Notes: generated from the sequence alone by a model not told the origin. A stretch of 64,000 nucleotides of DNA from Lytechinus variegatus (GCF_018143015.1 NC_054754.1:21824875-21888874), one strand, 5' to 3'. Shown: positions 20,651-33,429, numbered from the stretch's first letter. A program made the numbers and translations.

Positions 20651-21068
20651 GTATGTGTATTGAATTGTTACATTTCTTATGCAAATCAAAGTGGAGTTTT
20701 GAATAATTACTTTTGATAGATACTATAATTATTTTGTTCTTCTTGTGGAAATAAAGAAAACGAAAATGAAGTGAAATTGATTTTGTCTTAATTTGGTGGG
20801 AACATGTTTATTATCCCTCATTGTGCTGTCGCGACTGATATTATATAACAATGCCTGAAATGAAATAGTATTTTATAACAATGACTGAAATGATAACAAT
20901 GAAATGATGTTTACAGTTAGTGATCAATAAACATAAAGTTGTTATTAATTCAATTATATTTGTATTTCATGTGAAATTGTGAAGAAATATTATGTTGTAT
21001 TATAATGCTGAATGTCCTGACAGCTGTCGTTTATATTGTTTGTATATCAGTCGAGCTTCAATCGTGGC
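20651..21068. other. AT-rich spacer
   Basis: Non-coding. Contains tandem aacaatgactgaaatgaaat-like units near 20850-20910. No gene. Confidence 0.4.
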
Positions 21069-21079
21069 TGACAAACAGA

Positions 21080-21310
21080 AATGTGCATGATGATGATGAT
21101 GATGACGATGGTGAAAGTGATGATGATTGCTAAGATGATGATGATGAGGGTGGTGATGATGATGGTTTTGAAGATGATGATGATGGTGATGATGATTGCG
21201 GTAATGACGATGATGATGATGATAGTGAAAGTGATGATGATTGCTAAGGTGATGATGATGAAGGTGGTGATGATGATGAGGTGGTGATGGTGATGATGAT
21301 TACAATAATG
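21080..21310. repeat. GAT microsatellite, copy A
   Basis: Imperfect (GAT)n with interspersed GGTGGT and AAAGTGATGATGATTGCTAA higher-order units. Confidence 0.9.
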
Positions 21311-21469
21311 ATGCTCAAGATGATTGAGATGAAAAATGTAGATCATTAAAGATAACAGAGATAAGAATGGTTGTGATGAAAATGATGTTGGGATGACACT
21401 AATGATGATGATGGGATTAAACTGGAGATAATGACGGTGGTAGTGAAAGGATCTTATAGATATTCATGA

Positions 21470-21735
21470 CGGTTTACTTCGTCTTCCCCTTCTAGTCTTC
21501 TTTCCTCTTTTTCAATTCTTCTTTTGCTTCGTCTTCTGCGTCTTTTCCCCTCCTCTTCCTCCTTCTTCTGAAATTGTAATAATCTAACAACTGTTTGTCA
21601 GCAAGCAAAAGGACAGGAAATAGCAAAATAATAAAATTGTATTTCTCTATCTATATCTCTCCCCCTCTCTCTTTCTCAACTCATTTCGACTTTCGTACTT
21701 TTCATTCCCGTTTCTCTCTATTCTTTTATTCAATG
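21470..21735. repeat. Pyrimidine-rich tract, copy A
   Basis: CTT/CT-rich low-complexity DNA with a ctctccccctctctc run. The 61-codon frame across it is repeat-derived. Confidence 0.8.
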
Positions 21736-22975
21736 TATCTCATAATTTCTTTTTATCTCAAGGCGGTAATTGCAAATTGACGGATTTGTTATAAATTAGT
21801 TTCATACATGCCTTTAAGCGACACTCGCGTACTATGTACTTACATTAAAAGGTTTGATGAGTTCATATAATTGATATCTTAGTTACAACTAAAATCAAAG
21901 TAACATAAACTCATATACAAACAAATCTCATACAGTGTCATATAAGATTATAAAAATGGAGATAAATATATCGGGTTACCTGTTAGACTCGGAAAGGGAT
22001 AAGAGAAGGGAAGAGGGAGAGATGGGTGAGAAAAAGGGGAGAGGAAGTGAAAGGGAATGATCTGAAACTCGGAATCAGGAGTGGCATGTGAAAGCTACAG
22101 AAAGACAAGTAAGAAATCTGAGGGTTATATGGTGTGCAAAATGAAATTAAAATAAAATAATTCAAAGAAAATTAGGAAAAGCTAAATATCTAAATCATAA
22201 CTGACTTGCTAAAATGTGGAATTTTTTTAAAACTATTCTCTTAAAATGTATGAGGAAACAAGATTGTTCTGAATCTAGATTTGAAGTTTGAGCCCAGCTT
22301 CCCTTAGGATAATGAACTTTATCTAAAAATTACTATATTTAAAAATATAATTACACATACGTCACGATGAAAGCAAATTAAGTTTCATCCTCAATTTTCC
22401 ACCAATTTAAAAATCTGAAAACATCAATAACAATTTGTAATGCCAAGTCATGCCGGCCTTTATTATTGGATCAAAAGATTCAATATTAGTTAAGTTTATG
22501 AATACAAAATAAAATTCTGTAGCTACCTGTATACATTTACGGTCAAATATTACACAAACATTACAGAGAAAAGGATCAATGATAAACAGAATATATCCCC
22601 ACACCTAATAATCCATGATATTTAGATATTTTTCCTATTATATTTATCACATTTTACTTTCCCATTTCATAATATTGTATATTTGTACATTTGTACAATC
22701 GAATGTATTTCCACTTTTCATTACCTGTTAATACTTAGCTCTTTCTCAATTGGTTAATAGAAATTATTTCTTCAACTCGCTATAGGGGACCCACGCACAA
22801 GCAATGCTATTGTGGATCCCCTCATTTCCATTCACGAGGCTTGATACTATTTTAAACAAGCCTTTATATATGCCGAGGTAAAATTGATCTTGTCCTCATA
22901 ATTTGATTTGTGTCTGTATTTGATTTATATTTGTCATGGAAATTAAATAAACTTCTTGAATCTTGAATGAAAAAT
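21736..22975. other. Unit tail, copy A
   Basis: Non-coding, collinear with 34750-35690 and 57231-57835. Part of it (about 22600-22960) is present only here. No gene seen. Confidence 0.4.
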
Positions 22976-23044
22976 GATTGTATTGTTATCATATTCAACA
23001 CAATAATGATTATGAATGGACACCAATGAAGATTCTTCGTGTTC

Positions 23045-23130
23045 GATATTGATATGATCGGAATCTCACAGGAATCGAAACTGTCCCATCGCATCAACTT
23101 TATTGTGTGATTTGGAGGTTAACCCGAGAT
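23045..23130 (-). repeat. tRNA-like sequence (copy 2 of 4)
   Basis: As at 3719, but the B-box here reads AGTTTCGATTCC, one substitution away from the others. The minus-strand 5' part TAATCTC can pair with 3' GAGATT. Confidence 0.4.
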
Positions 23131-24051
23131 TACAATTTTGGAATTTTACAACAAAATCCCTTCTTATCAAAGGTAAATGCCAAGAGTCTTGACTTGTATT
23201 GGTCGGCACGAATCAGAAAATAGTGGGGTGTAAGACCGAAAGAGGCAATGGTAAAAGAATGTTAGCAAAAAATTAAATTATCCAGTCTTCTCTACCAATC
23301 AAAATAGATTTACAAGTATGAAAAATTCAACATTAGAATAGTCGGCCTGCATAATAGAGCATAGCCTTTGGGGATATAATTATAGGTCCTTTTAATGATA
23401 ATTTTATCAGTACAGTTTACAGGTTATTTATCTACAGTTTTCTGATTATTCATATATGCAATTTTCTATCTATTTATCTTTATATTTATCTAGGCCTAAA
23501 TAATGTTCTATGGATAATGGCTATATGCTAGGCGTATACTTCTACAAATGCAATAATTAAAATGTTAAAAACAAACAGTAAAAGAATAACTTATGATGTA
23601 GGCATATATTACATTCATATCGAAGGATGAATTATTTACATTCAAGGAACAGCTAAGGGAGAGGAAAACAATTCAAATAATTATTGATATACACACATTC
23701 GTTCACAAGAAAAAAACAACACGCGTTTTACTGTGCGTATAGCGTACATAACAAGACACATGACATAATTATATGACATTTTAACCATTATTTATGTTTT
23801 TTACTTTGATTCATAAGAAAATCGTACACAAGCAGTGTCTACTCACATGAAATCTGAATTGATCTTTAATCCACCATGTACAGATGAACCAACAATCTAT
23901 CCACCTTTGTCAATGATCAATCAAACATAGGCTATATTTTAAAATTTAAAACAGGCAACCGGCATGTTTCAAAGTGACATCGAATAAATTCTCACCCCGT
24001 AAATCACAAATATGGGTGAGAAATAATTTCACTACATCTGTTCGTCACAAA
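23131..24051. other. Truncated R block
   Basis: Collinear with 3800-5300 and 8650-8806 (without a foldback element). It breaks off at 24051, where LINE 3' sequence starts. No gene. Confidence 0.5.
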
Positions 24052-24570
24052 GATTGTTGGTATCCGAAGAACTCGTCACCACTTCTCAACAAGGCATATA
24101 CACTTTGATTCGTTTTCTTTGCGCGTTTGCTTCATACTCGTTATACATTTTTAAATTTTCTTATTTTAGTCCACATGCGGTATGTTCTCATCTTCTCTCA
24201 TTGTTATTCTTCGTACACTACTCATTTCATGCATCATGTTATTGTTTTTCACATTTTTATTCTCTCTTTTGGCCACTATCATTTTAATTAATATGTAATC
24301 TAATATTAATGAAAAAATTGTTTTGAGGGGTCCACGATTTACAAGCACATCTTCACAGTGGACCTCTCCATTTCCAGCATGTTATTTTCAGCCACAAATA
24401 TTCCATAATCCATATTAAGTTTCAAATGTATAATTTAGATGAATATATATATGTATATTGTGTTACATGTTTCTTTATTACATTTCAATTGTTATAACTG
24501 TATTTATGATGGATTTTGTCGACTGTTTTGTTGGAAATGAGAAAAAATAAAAAAACTGAAACTGAATGTG
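24052..24570 (+). mobile_element. LINE 3'-UTR remnant before copy B
   Basis: From attgttggtatccg onward it is nearly identical to the LINE 3' end at 11375-11890, including the downstream host junction near aaactgaatgtgttcag. The 5' limit is a deletion junction rather than a normal truncation (see findings). No coding capacity remains. Confidence 0.8.
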
Positions 24571-25001
24571 TTCAGTATTGTAAGTGTGCGTTCATTTATA
24601 ACACGTACGACTAGTCTCATTTGAAGACCCTGTTGAGGTTAGATAAGGAGTAATCAATAACATTTTAATATCTATCTCGTTTAAGATAAGGCACCCATCT
24701 TCCCGAGCACCACCCCCCCCCCCATGATTTTCATCATTCTTCTTGTCTGGGGTTGGATTTTTATGTCATAGATCGATTATAAAATAAACTGAAATTAAAT
24801 ACAAGTCTCTTGAATTATATCGTTACATTTGGCTGGATATAATGGCAATTCAAATCAAATTTTAATCAATGATGTGCGTTGATAAAATCATTAAGTTGAA
24901 AAGGAAAACTATTCCAAACTAATATTATTTTCCTTATTTTATCGATTTACTTTGTCTTAACAGTATTAACCAGCACAAGTTGCATATATCTTTGGGTCTG
25001 C
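24571..25001 (+). promoter_or_regulatory. Upstream region of gene copy B
   Basis: Shares with copy A the blocks CTCGTTTAAGATAA, GATCGATTATA and TTAACCAGCACA. Includes a poly(C) run at about 24712. Confidence 0.4.
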
Positions 25002-25009
25002 TATATATA
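25002..25009 (+). promoter_or_regulatory. TATA box, copy B
   Basis: TATATATA in CTGCTATATATAC, as in copy A. Confidence 0.55.
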
Positions 25010-25031
25010 CTAAATATTCCACAAGATTAAT

Positions 25032-25240
25032 TGAACATATGTCTGGTTTCATAATGCGTTTAACACTTTCTGGTTACATTACGCGACACTTTCAGTTGTT
25101 CTTGTTCCACCCACAATGCTTTGCGCTGGGAAAACCGCATCCAGTATCTAACACTACTTTTCAAGCTTTCCTGTCACATCTACTAGTATTTTACAGTGCA
25201 TCTTGGTAAGGAATCAATTCATCTTCAACCTTCCAAAAAA
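25032..25240 (+). other. Inferred exon 1, copy B, with an upstream reading frame
   Basis: Ends at the donor ccaaaaaagtaagtagg. Its first ~110 bp do not resemble copy A. It contains an ATG at 25039 opening a 56-codon frame that ends with TAA at 25207, a possible inhibitory upstream frame not present in A. Whether it is real or chance is unknown. Confidence 0.4.
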
Positions 25241-26219
25241 GTAAGTAGGCCTTACTTTATTTTTTATTTTAATCACAGATGCGTGATAATAATTTCACCA
25301 AAGAAATTTCAGCAATAAGCATTCATAGCCTTAATATGCAAGGGCTCTTATTTTCTGATTTTCAAATTTCAGATGAAACTAAAAAATAATTGTAAACGGT
25401 TTCTTTCAGTGAGGCATTTTTTTAATACTTTACAAGATTTGCATTTTAATTATGGTATAATTATGATCATGAATACGAAATAATTGCGATAATTAACACT
25501 TTCTTTCATAAATCGTTTCTCTTCATGATTATTTTATGCTTTGTAAGACATGTAAGACTGACATTCAAATAACACCGATCACTCAAAACCTTTTATTTTT
25601 TGGTTTTAAATATATGTCATAGATAATCAGTGAGATACTATCATGATTGTCAGTTATCATGGGAAATATTGCTCTTTTGTCGAATGAATATTTGTTGAAA
25701 AGTCAAGGTCAATTTCATTTTGCCGTACGTCTATGAATGAAAAAAGAAAGTTGTTGAAGAATCTAACTCAGAGAGCAGAAACAAATTATATAGAAAACTT
25801 AATCATAATCCCGAAATTTTATTTGTTGAAATATATTTAAACGTGTTAAATAAAGAGGTAGGCCTGTAAATTTTTTGAGAGATTCACACAAAATTATCTC
25901 TTTATAAATTAATTCATTATCAGATTTATAGTTTCTTTTTCACCGATTTGAACTTCCGCGCACAATTGAATATGAAAATATAATGAGGTATTTTATAGAG
26001 AAATTGATTCTTTTTATCCTCTTATGTATTTTTTCCAACAGATTAAAGAGAGTGTTTGAAGAATAGTATTTCGTTTCATAATAGTATTCATTAAATTCGT
26101 TCATTTTTAATTATGCAAGCCATGGTGCATGTTACAATATAAATCAACCAACAGTTTATAGATTGATTATTCATATGATTGTAATCGATCATACAATGTA
26201 TCGATTAAAAACCCCGCAA

Positions 26220-26440
26220 AAGGTGTTGTGGATAAGTCTCTTGACTTTGAACCAAAAGGGCCGAGTTCGAATCTAACCGCGGTACTAGCGTCCTTTGGAA
26301 AGTCGTTTATCTGCATTTGTCTCTCTCCACCCAAGTGTAGTAAAAGGGTACCAGGTAGGAAGAAATTCCTTGAACGCTCGAGCGGCCGTGCTAATAGTAG
26401 CTGTGCGAGGGGTAATAAAAATGCACCGCTTAGACATGTT
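26220..26440 (+). mobile_element. tRNA-derived SINE (Gln-like head), copy B
   Basis: Same insertion as 13563. The B-box here is GAGTTCGAATC. Confidence 0.75.
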
Positions 26441-26569
26441 AGAATAAAAAAATTAAGCGCAATATAAAATGTTGCATATGTTTATTATCTAAAAATTTCG
26501 TGCACCAGTTTTATGTGTCAATAATATGTACACTAAACTTTTTTTTTCTTTTATATTAGAAGAGAAGTG

Positions 26570-26655
26570 CATGTAGGTGCAATGACAAGGATTCGAATCC
26601 TGAATGTTTTATGTTTTGTCAGGCGATATAACCACTTGGTCACGGCAACTTCACG
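26570..26655 (-). repeat. tRNA-like element, minus strand, copy B
   Basis: Same as 13945 with an intact GGATTCGAATCC. Confidence 0.5.
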
Positions 26656-28805
26656 ATTTTTGTTTTCTCATACGTGGGATGGGGAGAGGGGTAGCTGGTG
26701 CAAAATATCTACAGTGAAAATCGAAATTTCTTGTTTTGTTTTCATAACAAAATATTGGTTAAAAACTACTTTAATGTCAACTCTTTAATTCTAATGTCAA
26801 AAGAAGAAAACTTTCATGGAAAATAATGAAAAGAGCATGCAGATAGGAAGAAAGGGTAAAAGGGATTGCAAAAGAGAGAGAGAGTTCAAAAGAAAATAGG
26901 GTAAATGGATTCGTTTGCTTCACTCCTTCGGTTGTGCGCTTCGGACAAAAAATGGATGAAAAAAATACTTTGGGACTCTATCTATCCTGGGAGTCCAGAT
27001 GCTATAGTCATAATGATCAGGAGTCATGGTAATAAAAAGAGTAATCACTAGTCATAATTCAGCGAAGGGTCACGAGTCATAATACATAGAGAGAGTAGCC
27101 AGGCCGGGGGCTTGGACCCAGAATTGGAAGGTATACGTTGCGGGCAAAAAAGACAATAATAAGGGGCATTGAGACTGACTAATCGTGAAAAAACAGGTCT
27201 TTGGAACTTTGCAAACTGTTTGAGACTTTGCTGACAACGATGGCTTCTATAAAGTAACAATGTACACTGCTGACCGACCAACTCTGGCGCGCTTCATGCG
27301 AGTATGCATGGTAGGGGTGAATCATAAATATTAAAATTCGTTTGTTATATAATAAATACATTTAAAAAAAAGATGTAGCCCATCCACCTTCCACTATAAT
27401 CATGTATTTCATCATATCTCTATGATTATTGTACATTGTCTGTGGATTGAATACGGACTTCGATGCGTGCGTGCGAACCGAATTTACATACATGCAAAAA
27501 TGGCGACGCTCTTTGGAACGAAGAGGCGACGAAAAAATAAACGTTTTTGAACAGTAATCATTGTGATCATTTTACTTTTCGCGAAGGAAAATGTTCTAAG
27601 CATTGGAATAGTAATTTGAGCGTAAGAACGGTTGTCTGCTTCTTACACGCACCACTCTAAAATGAAAAACCTCCACTCAATAAAAAAAGAATAATATATA
27701 TATAGTTATAATCGAATAATGGTCTGCTAATTATAAACTTGCTGGTCGTGCATGAACATATTTCCGTTTGTCCCAATATATAATGAAAAAGAATGCCCTT
27801 AGTCTACAGAGTAAAAATAAAACCTTGTTTAAGTCTTATACAACACTATTTGTAGTCTTTTAGATAATTTAAACTAGTGTTTAGCATAACCGACTTGCGT
27901 TCATTATGAGCGGCGTCGGGCCTTGGACCCCCCCCTGAAAAAATACACGAATAAGGGGGAAAAGAAGAAATCGAAAGGAATGGAACCAAAAGGGGGCCAT
28001 CTTCTGTATTCTTTTCTCAAAATCTATCACAAACTTTGATTTTTGTATTAAAAAGTGTTTTTTTCCCCGCTTAGCTCACTCACAGTTGTTTATTGTTTTT
28101 TATAGGAGAGAGAGGGAGATTTTGCCTCATACATCATGTCTTGCCCCCCCCAAAAAAAAAAAAGGTGTCACTCAATACACCACTGCTATAACCTAATGGG
28201 TGTATGCGACTAGTGAGATTCTCTTCAATAACGTAATAAATAATTTCACATTATGATTATAATTATGATTGTAATTTTTGTTTTGAGTGGGGGGTACATT
28301 GACATAACAATTTCCTGCCCTTCATTCAGTCAGTCAAGCCCATGAATTCACGTTTGTTCGCTTGGTCTATGTAATCAGTTTAGACATAATACAGTGCAAT
28401 GTAAATCATTACCATGCAAATCACAGTGAGATTGTACGGGAAAGACGACTGAATGTAACCATTTTATTATCAACATAGCCAGATAGATTAAGGCAAAATC
28501 GTTTGATAATATTCTATAAAATATCTACTAAAACAAAACACATCATATTACCTTCAGTCATATTGACTTTATTCCGATGTTTGATGACTCCAATAAATGA
28601 GGAAATTGTACATCATAATATCAACAATTTGCTTGCAGTGGAAATGCGCCCGTAATGATTATTATACATGTATATACAGTATGTATTATAGAGCTGTGTT
28701 TTACAGTTGTATATGTATATCATAATTTCTTCCGCTTGTGCTTTGGACTTTGATCATCGCATATAACCCTCTAAACAAAGAAAAATCAAACGCCATACGA
28801 TGTAG

Positions 28806-28952
28806 CAGGGGCCGCGGAACGGTTTTCAAGGGGGGGGGGGGGGCTGACCATGCAAAAAATCACAATCCTATGGTCATTTTTACGTTTTTGTACACAGTTT
28901 TGGAAAAAAAAGTGGGGGGGGGGGCTAAAACCCCCCGCTTCCGCGGCCCCTG
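28806..28952. mobile_element. GC-ended MITE, copy B
   Basis: CAGGGGCCGCGGAA at the left and TTCCGCGGCCCCTG at the right, a perfect 14-bp inverted pair here. Confidence 0.65.
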
Positions 28953-29363
28953 ATTCGGCAAAAGAGAAAAATCATATCACGGGATATCGATGGAATTTGT
29001 TAGGTTTATCTTTTTTTTAATGAAAATTAGGAAAGATTAGAGGAGAGACAAATCGACGAGAAAAAAAAATCAGACTGGTATAACAATATTGCACTGGTCA
29101 GAGGGCTCATAACTAAAAAAGACCCGTTTACTAGAAATTAAGCTAAGTGAGAAGAAAGAGAATAAATTTGTTATAAATGACAGATCATAATTATACGACA
29201 GAAAAGTATTTTTACGAGGTATTTGATGTTTAATAATGTATTTTTTTGGCGCCTTAGAATAAAGAAGGAAGGAAAAGTGATTTTTTTCTCCATTTCATGC
29301 ATAGAAATGTCAACTCATCACTCTTAGAACAAATCAGTCAAATTGACTAAACCATTAGTCAGA

Positions 29364-29490
29364 TGGGTGCAACTGATATGGCAATCACTCATAGTCACAT
29401 TTTGACACATATTCTAGTCAGAAATAACCCTTTTCTAGTAAAATACGATTAGAAAATAGTTTAATACGACTAGAATAACAGTTGCACCCA
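29364..29490. mobile_element. MITE with TGGGTGCAACTG ends, copy B
   Basis: Same element as 16742, apparently identical. Confidence 0.6.
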
Positions 29491-29552
29491 GCTTACCCTA
29501 TCATAACAAGTCATTTTAAGTGTATGTTTTGCAATATATATTTGGTTTCTAG

Positions 29553-29626
29553 AACGAGTATCAAAAGACATGGCAACTCAGCATCGTGAAACATACCCCA
29601 GTGACAGAGACAACGCTGAAAATAAG
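29553..29626 (+). CDS. Exon 2 (first coding), copy B
   Basis: Acceptor tggtttctag, ATG at 29570, donor AAG|gtaaga. 19 residues, identical to copy A. Confidence 0.7.
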
Positions 29627-31857
29627 GTAAGAAAATAGGAAGTTTATAAAACATAGAATAAGAGAGTACGTGATATTGATATTGGTCCACCCGATAGAAT
29701 TGTTTAGTTGTCAAAAGTCCTTTTGGGAATACTAATTTGGAGATATTTTCAATAACTTAAATCTAATTTTGTAGTAATTCACTAAAAATAATGTTCATTA
29801 ACTTTTGCTTTCATGTGAGATTATGGTCTACTTTGGCGTACCGTGGGTCGCGGCATGGGGGGGGGGGGCATCAGCAAAAAAATCGAGTTACTTAGCAAAG
29901 TGCACTCAGTTGCCAGGTATACTGACCTAATTTTAAGGACAGTGCCATTAAACAGATATGTATATCACTGATCAAATAATGCGAGCGCGAAGCGCGAGCT
30001 GAAAATCTTTTATATCCAGACCTAAAAGGGACATTAAAAGCAAAGTTTTGTAATCATGATACGTACTTGTCTCGCTTCAACAAACAATACGAGCGCGAAG
30101 CGCGAGATGAAATTTTTGTATAGACCAGAAACAGGGACATTTTACGGACTATATTTTAGGAATCAATTAAAAGTATGCATCTCTCACCATAGTCATCTAA
30201 TGTGATTGCCAAGCGCTTGTTGGTTTTGTTAGAATTGGTATAAACACATGAAGCACTTGTAGTCGTTGTAATCATGAGTACCATAGGTATCTCACTAATC
30301 AAATATTGTAAGCGCGAAGCGCGAGCTGAAAACTTAGAAAATTCAGACTTGAAGAGGGGTATTCTAAGGCTTGTTTGCAGGAATTCACTATAAATTCACA
30401 GTTTGTATTTCATCAGATTTTTTTTTATATTTAAAAAAAAATCTTTTCTTTGTTTTTATTTTGTTAGATATCAATCAATCTCCAAGGTTTACGTCTTGAA
30501 ATTTATTCAACTCGCCAGACCAAATTCTCCTGCTCCATTGATGAAAATGAAGTAGAAATCGTGTTGAAAATCAAGGTGAGTAGATCAATAAAAACGGTAA
30601 AATTCACTGTGATATTTTTCAAAATATTGTTTAAATAAATGATTTCATACAGTATAATGATGCAAATTTGAGCAAATCAAGCAATATGAATAAAGCTACG
30701 GATGCAAGTAAAACTTGAAGTACAAAATTGATAAATGTGAATGCTGCCCTCTATGTGCCGTTCTAAGACTTTGACCAACTCAACTAATCAGACAAGTACT
30801 GCACACAATAAACTTATCGAATTTTCAATTCCATATTCATTTTAAGTCATTCACTCCTCGTATGCAAACCTTAATAAGTATAAATCCTCTTGGTGCTAAA
30901 TTTTGTCACGACATTGACGGGTCGTGTGGTCTAGTGGTTAGAAGATCGTAAAGTTGTGAGTTCGAAACCCCGTTCTACCAATTCGAAAAACAAAATACCC
31001 AAGAGTCCTCTGTCGTCTGAACATGCTAAAGGTCAGCCACTGTGCCTGATTAATTTCGAAGTAACATGTTCCCTATGTAATAGGTTATATACCAGCTTTG
31101 CATTTATCAGCAAAAAAGTGAAAATAAAATAAAGCTGTCAGAAGTGATCAACTCAATATAGACCCTATTCATAAATGCTATCACTTTTCTCATTTCACCT
31201 TTTCGTATAGGCGTGCCATAAAACGGGAAAAGGAAAATAAAGTAAATTCTGACATTTTCTCACTATAATATAGATTTCTCTCCATCTCATCATTTATTTT
31301 GTAATTCCCCCACACTTTTAAAGGAAGAAAAGGAGGTCTTGAACGTGGGTGTACAGCCTCAGGACGAAAGAAACACCGGAGCGGGACTAGACACTGCTCC
31401 CGAAACTTCGGGGTTTGACACACAGGATGACGATATAATGTCTGAAATTGTAAGTATACAGCGCTTATTTTTCTATTTGCCCCCCCCCCTTGTCTTCTTC
31501 TCTGTGGTGTGTGTGTGTGTGTTTTGGGGGATGGGGGAGCCAATTTTAGCAAACGTTAGCGTAGAGAAATACAAATCCATGTTTATGGGTGTGCATGTGA
31601 CATTATGTCCAGAGAATGTTATAAACCTCAATTTTCGAGATTTCTTTTTTGGAAAAATTAGTAGATATTTGTTCCTCTATTAGTCATTTCATTGATATTT
31701 CATGTCAAATTATACACATGGTAAGGAAATATGTTTTCACTTGTATTGTATGAATCTTATTATTTACCTAAATATTTTTCTCATTTCTCATTTTCCACAG
31801 GGACCTCTGCGATCCGATGAAGGGAGACAAGGTTCTATTGAATTACCAGAGGAGTGA
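29570..31857 (+). CDS. Gene copy B: 115-residue acidic protein of unknown family, four coding exons
   Basis: Coding exons 29570-29626, 30468-30575, 31324-31449 and 31801-31857. The protein is identical to copy A, and I saw no nucleotide difference in any of the four exons. Introns 2-4 are also almost identical to A (differences are mainly in homopolymers and a TG run), which points to recent gene conversion or unequal exchange. The promoter-proximal exon is different, so regulation may have diverged while the protein has not. Function unknown. Unit-downstream elements are the same as for A. Confidence 0.7.
29627..30467 (+). other. Intron 2, copy B
   Basis: As copy A; contains the poly(G) run near 29860 and three GCGAGC-type repeat units. 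Confidence 0.6.
29945..30390 (+). repeat. Three GCGAGCGCGAAGCGCGAGC repeat units, copy B
   Basis: Same three units as in copy A, centred near 29990, 30100 and 30315. Confidence 0.75.
30468..30575 (+). CDS. Exon 3, copy B
   Basis: 108 nt, identical to copy A; donor AAG|gtgagt. Confidence 0.7.
30576..31323 (+). other. Intron 3, copy B
   Basis: As copy A; holds the Glu-type SINE. Carries the empty site for the copy C Mutator-like element, at GTACTGCACACAATAAAC near 30796. Confidence 0.6.
30913..31105 (+). mobile_element. tRNA-derived SINE (Glu-like head), copy B
   Basis: Same insertion as 18288, with GTGGTCTAGTGGTTAG and AGTTCGAAACC. Confidence 0.7.
31324..31449 (+). CDS. Exon 4, copy B
   Basis: 126 nt, identical to copy A. 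Confidence 0.7.
31450..31800 (+). other. Intron 4, copy B
   Basis: Differs from copy A mainly by an expanded TG run near 31506 and homopolymer changes. Confidence 0.6.
31801..31857 (+). CDS. Exon 5 (last coding), copy B
   Basis: Identical to copy A; stop TGA at 31855-31857. A second 104-bp repeat unit follows, starting near 31915. Confidence 0.7.
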   Translation, partial: GPLRSDEGRQGSIELPEE

Positions 31858-31984
31858 TCGTGATCACATTCTTTAGTTGGGAGAGGGGTTGTAGGGGCAA
31901 ATGGTAATACAATAGATCTGATGAAAGGAGACTAGGTTCTCTGGGACTGCTAGAACAGTGACCACGGATCATAATAAGCATAAC

Positions 31985-32755
31985 AATAAATAAATAAAAG
32001 GAAAGAAAAAAATCAAACATGATGATAACAAATAATACAAGATCAATAATAGAAACGGACACAAATTAACCACCCCACCCCAGACATGCCAGAGAGTATT
32101 TGGAGACCGGTACAAAGACACATACCCCACTGAGCAGGTGTGGGCGCAATCCAACAAAATCTGAAATCATGCCCTAATACGAGAAAGTAAGCAAGACAGC
32201 AACTACATCTAAGATGATATTAAAATTTTGACATAATGAATTTACAAAACCTTGACAAAATTATCAAGTATTTTGTATTTCTCATATGAAACAGCTTGTG
32301 CATTTTAATCACATTTGGTTTACAGAATAATACCCTCTAAAGCTTTCCTTTCATTTTTAAAAGCAGGACAATTTAACACAAAATGACACTCGTCACCCGG
32401 CTCTTGCGAGTCACATAAAGTACAAGATTGCAAACCTTGATTAGGCAAGTAACGACCATTAGCAACAGGCAATCTATGATTTCCACAACAATATTTACAG
32501 AGTTCAATCCTATCTGCAAAATCTAATTTCACTAAATAGTTCTCAAAACTAAAATCTTGTTTAAATATACTATAATTCATGCATAAACGATTTCTATTAA
32601 TTTCAGTATTCCATTCATGTTTGGGAATATCCTCCAATCTGAGATTCACAGTTGACTTAACCCACTTAACGTCCAAGACCATATTCTCAGCACTCCACAG
32701 GTTAGACATCCCACATCTATCCAAAATGTCTTTTACTTTCACTATCCACGGTGAC
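31985..32755 (-). mobile_element. Antisense LINE 3' fragment, copy B
   Basis: Minus-strand 32742-32320 encodes the same C-terminal LINE piece as in copy A, with small changes (A to P, and LHF to CHF in the zinc-knuckle region). Shares with A the same deletion of the LINE 3' end and host flank near aagcata. Confidence 0.7.
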
Positions 32756-33425
32756 TTATAAAGGTCCCCAATAAGGAGTCGATGGGATGGGGTAAATTAA
32801 AATTTACCCCCCACGGATTTTCGCCGGTGTTCGATTGATGTGATACCAATTGATATGATTGTGATTCACATGATTTGTAAGGGGAGAGGGGTCAGTTTTC
32901 CTTCCCAATACAGTTGTCAAAAACATGATTATTAATTATTCAACTACTTTGGTATGTGCATTGAATTGTTACATTTCATATGCAATTCAAAGTGGAGTTT
33001 CAAATAATTACTTTGATAGATGCTACAATTATTTGTGCTCTTATTGTGGAAATAAAAAACATTAAAATAAAATGAAATAAAGTGAAATTGATTTAGGCTT
33101 AATTTGGTGGGAGCATGGTTATTGTCCCTCATTGGTGTGTCGCGACTGATATTATATAAAAACGACTGAAATGAAATTGTTTTGCATAACAATGCCTGAA
33201 ATGAAATCATATTTTATTACAATGACTGAAATGATAACAATGAAATAATGTTTTCAGTTAGTAATCAATAAACATAAAGTTGTTATTAATTCAATCCTCT
33301 TTGTATTTAATGTTAAATTTTGAAGAAATATTATGTTGTATTATAATGCTGAATGTCCTGACAGCTGTCGTTTATAATGTTTGTATATCAAAATAGTCGA
33401 GCTGCAATCATGGCTGACAACCAGA
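32756..33425. other. Spacer, copy B
   Basis: Matches the block after the antisense LINE. It lacks the second, empty-site block seen in copy A. No gene. Confidence 0.4.
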
Positions 33426-33429
33426 AATG

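Larger units (their letters stand above)
25241..29552 (+). other. Intron 1, copy B
   Basis: Collinear with copy A. It holds a SINE (26220), a tRNA-like element (26570) and two MITEs (28806, 29364). From about 28310 onward it becomes virtually identical to copy A. No exon seen. Confidence 0.5.

Noticed and set aside
21595..21780. 61-codon frame repeated at 34591 and 57068
   Set aside because: Runs through the pyrimidine tract. Its conservation equals that of surrounding duplicated DNA.
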